Positions 62,375-64,000 of a stretch of DNA of 64,000 bases are shown here, in pieces; position 1 is the first letter of the stretch; each line of letters begins with the position of its first letter. Position numbers and translations under genes: made by a program. The notes under the pieces were generated by a model. It did no database searches and had not been told where the DNA came from. It was given only the letters and a program-made list of their open reading frames with translations. This stretch comes from Aequorivita iocasae (GTDB lineage Bacteria > Bacteroidota > Bacteroidia > Flavobacteriales > Flavobacteriaceae). The stretch is taken from positions 2,046,001 through 2,110,000 of the forward strand of contig NZ_CP068439.1 in the NCBI RefSeq assembly GCF_016757735.1. The letters run 5' to 3'.

Positions 62375-63490
62375 ATGGAAAAAATCAGAACACCAATATT
62401 ATTCCTTGCATTTTTGACAATTACTTTTAGTGGAATTGCACAAGAAGTTACATTTTTCAACGCAGACGGATTCTTTTCAATCGGGACACAATCGAACCGA
62501 ACCGCTTCTATAACCTTGTTCGACATAGATAAAGACGGGAATTTGGATGCCCTCGTAGCAAATGGCAGACATTGGGCAGAACAGAACTACATTTATTACA
62601 ATGACGGAAAAGGAGGTTTTAAAGTGGCTCAACCCATCGGAAAATTCCTTGATGCTTCCTATGCCATAAAAAGTGCGGACTTCAACAATGATGGATTTAC
62701 AGATATTGCAGTGGCCAATGACAACATTCCCAATAAAATATATTTTGGGTCATCCAATCAAAACTTTGACAACGAAAGCACCTTTGGTTCAATATCGCCT
62801 TCAAGAAATCTTGAAATAACAGATATTGATAATGATGGGGACTTTGATTTAATACTATCAAACAGAAAAGCTGAAAACGAAATTTGCCTAAATGATGGAC
62901 GGGGAAACTTTGAAAACACTATTACTTTTGGAAACGAATCTGACCAGACTATACAAACCAAGGTAATAGACATTAATAAAGATGGATTTTTGGACTTGGT
63001 AACAGCAGAGAGACAAAAGAAAAATAAAATTTACATAAATGACGGAAAACAGAATTTTATAAAAACCATAGCGTTTGGCAAGGAAGAAGATGAAACTCGT
63101 TCAATCGATATTGGCGATTTTGATAAAGACGGATTTTTAGATATTGTAACAGGAAATTTAGGTTCTAAAAACAGTATTTACTTTGGTGATGAAAATTTGA
63201 GTTTCAATCGAGTTTTTCATTTTAAACCAGAACGTAACACTTCATCCATTAAAATATCTGATTTAAACCAAGATGGTTATTTGGACATCATTGAGGGAAA
63301 TTCAGAAGAACGAAATTATGTTTATTTAGGACAAAAAAATGGAACGTTTACAGAGATTGGATTGCGGGAAGACTTAAAAGATGACACCTATAATATTGAG
63401 GTTGGAGATTTGAACAATGATGGTTTTCCCGATATTGTGGAATCAAACTCTGGAACTTGGAATATATATTACAGAACGCAAAAAAAATAA
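62375..63490 (+). CDS. Exported VCBS/FG-GAP repeat protein (cassette 6)
   Basis: A 371-residue protein; the ATG 12 bp inside the cassette gives a signal peptide (EKIRTPILFLAFLTITFSGIAQ, residues 2-23). The open frame extends upstream only through attC5. The mature protein has about seven repeats with Ca2+-binding-like D-x-D-x-D-G segments (DIDKDGNLD, DFNNDGFTD, DIDNDGDFD, DINKDGFLD, DFDKDGFLD, DLNQDGYLD, DLNNDGFPD), forming a beta-propeller of the integrin-alpha type. No T9SS tail. Likely periplasmic or secreted. No R'' box follows its stop. Confidence 0.85.
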   Translation: MEKIRTPILFLAFLTITFSGIAQEVTFFNADGFFSIGTQSNRTASITLFDIDKDGNLDALVANGRHWAEQNYIYYNDGKGGFKVAQPIGKFLDASYAIKSADFNNDGFTDIAVANDNIPNKIYFGSSNQNFDNESTFGSISPSRNLEITDIDNDGDFDLILSNRKAENEICLNDGRGNFENTITFGNESDQTIQTKVIDINKDGFLDLVTAERQKKNKIYINDGKQNFIKTIAFGKEEDETRSIDIGDFDKDGFLDIVTGNLGSKNSIYFGDENLSFNRVFHFKPERNTSSIKISDLNQDGYLDIIEGNSEERNYVYLGQKNGTFTEIGLREDLKDDTYNIEVGDLNNDGFPDIVESNSGTWNIYYRTQKK

Positions 63491-63594
63491 CTGGGGGCTC
63501 CTAAAAACAAAAACCCTGCTCTCTGGTGCAACGGTATTTTATTATGAACCGATACTTCATAATGATAGGCAAACAACAGATTAAAAAGTAAAAT

Positions 63595-64000
63595 ATGGCA
63601 AGCATCAATCCACACATCAACTTTAACGGCAATGCGGAAGAAGCATTCAACTTTTACAAATCTATATTTGGTGGAGAGTTCACTAAATTAGTGCGGTTTA
63701 AAGATCTGGCAAGTGCCGATTTTCCAGTTTCGGAACGTGAAGAAAATAAAATTATGCACATTGCACTACCCATAGGCAAAAGCGTTTTAATGGCTAATGA
63801 TGTACCTGAAGTTTTGGGGCGAACAAACGAAAATGAGAACAGGAGCAAAATTGTAATTAGTGCAGAAAGTAAAGAAGAAGCAGACAGACTATTCAACGGC
63901 CTTTCGGTAGGCGGACAAATTGAAATGCCAATTTCCGATAGTCCTTGGGGTACGTATTTTGGTATGTTTAGGGACAAATATGGAATTGAATGGATGGTAG
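63595..64000 (+). CDS. VOC/PhnB-like protein (3' partial)
   Basis: The frame opens at ATG 63595 (MASINPHINFNGNAEEAFNF) and runs off the window at 135 codons. The N-terminal YKSIFGGEF, a central IMHIALPIGKSVLMANDVP, split as IMHIALPIG and LMANDVP, and SPWGTYFGMFRDKYGIEWMV, split as PWGTYFGMFRD and YGIEWMV, are typical of PhnB-like glyoxalase-fold proteins. The family is usually of unknown substrate. It lies just beyond the broken end of the cassette array. Confidence 0.9.
   Translation, partial: MASINPHINFNGNAEEAFNFYKSIFGGEFTKLVRFKDLASADFPVSEREENKIMHIALPIGKSVLMANDVPEVLGRTNENENRSKIVISAESKEEADRLFNGLSVGGQIEMPISDSPWGTYFGMFRDKYGIEWMV

Larger units (their letters stand above)
50928..63490 (+). mobile_element. 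Integron-like recombinase and six-cassette array
   Basis: Recombinase gene, an attI-like hairpin (52067-52122), then cassettes C1 52116-52730, C2 52731-55020, C3 55021-57102, C4 57103-60222, C5 60223-62362 and C6 from 62363. In C1-C5 the first 9-10 bases are the reverse complement of the R''-like box near that cassette's end: GTTGTGCGT, GTTGTAACAC, GTTGGCAAAC, GTTGTATGCC, GTTACCCACC. This is what an excised circle with a complementary attC would leave in a linear array. All cassette genes point the same way as the recombinase. Four attC-like sites are split by insertion sequences. C6 lacks a matching end, so the array is broken there. Confidence 0.85.

Overview
The window looks like a chromosomal segment of a Flavobacteriaceae-type Bacteroidota. 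The evidence is several proteins with type IX secretion sorting domains of both type A and type B, a PorP/SprF-like protein beside a PorE-like OmpA protein, a TonB receptor with a carboxypeptidase-like N-terminal domain, the rpmB-rpmG-DUF4295-ftsY gene order, and promoter elements of the Bacteroidetes kind (TAnnTTTG about 20 nt after a TTG). The genus cannot be named from the sequence alone.

Positions 1-49342 are mostly ordinary core genome. They begin with the 3' end of a very long DUF11-repeat adhesin that carries four nearly perfect 399-bp tandem repeats, followed by its secretion partner genes. Next come idi, a QueD/PTPS-like gene and manA as an overlapping operon, then a lipoprotein, a DUF819 membrane protein, a hydrolase and an S1/P1 nuclease. 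After these are a 1501-residue secreted mosaic protein, htpG, a TetR-ABC1 kinase pair, two S9 peptidases, fabH, a TonB receptor, a sodium symporter, a BNR-repeat secreted protein, recR, glycosyltransferases, an E2 acyltransferase, cinA, ribosomal proteins, ftsY and rimO.

Positions 49343-50927 hold an unusual module. A 143-bp array of thirteen 11-bp units ends exactly at the -33 box of an unknown gene, which is followed by a small zinc-ribbon gene on the other strand and a divergent control region with a perfect palindrome.

Positions 50928-63490 are the most interesting part: an integron-like gene-cassette array. A tyrosine recombinase with an IntI-like C-terminus is followed directly by a hairpin attI-like site and six cassettes, all oriented with the recombinase. 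In five of the six, the first about 10 bases (GTT plus variable bases) are the reverse complement of the bases at the start of that cassette's own terminal attC-like site, as expected if each cassette once closed into a circle. Four of the five attC-like sites are 137-140 nt long after removing insertions. All five have long arms whose differences are almost all G.T wobbles on the bottom strand but mismatches on the top strand, the strand polarity of true attC sites. Four of the five sites are split by insertion sequences: two identical IS1182-family copies at one fixed position with 4-bp duplications, and two IS110/IS1111-family copies at another. The IS110 noncoding region contains a structured segment with a 12-nt match to the reconstructed attC target, suggesting RNA-guided insertion into attC-like sites. 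Cassette cargo is four unknown small proteins, a CLC chloride channel and a VCBS-repeat exported protein. The window ends inside a VOC/PhnB-like gene.
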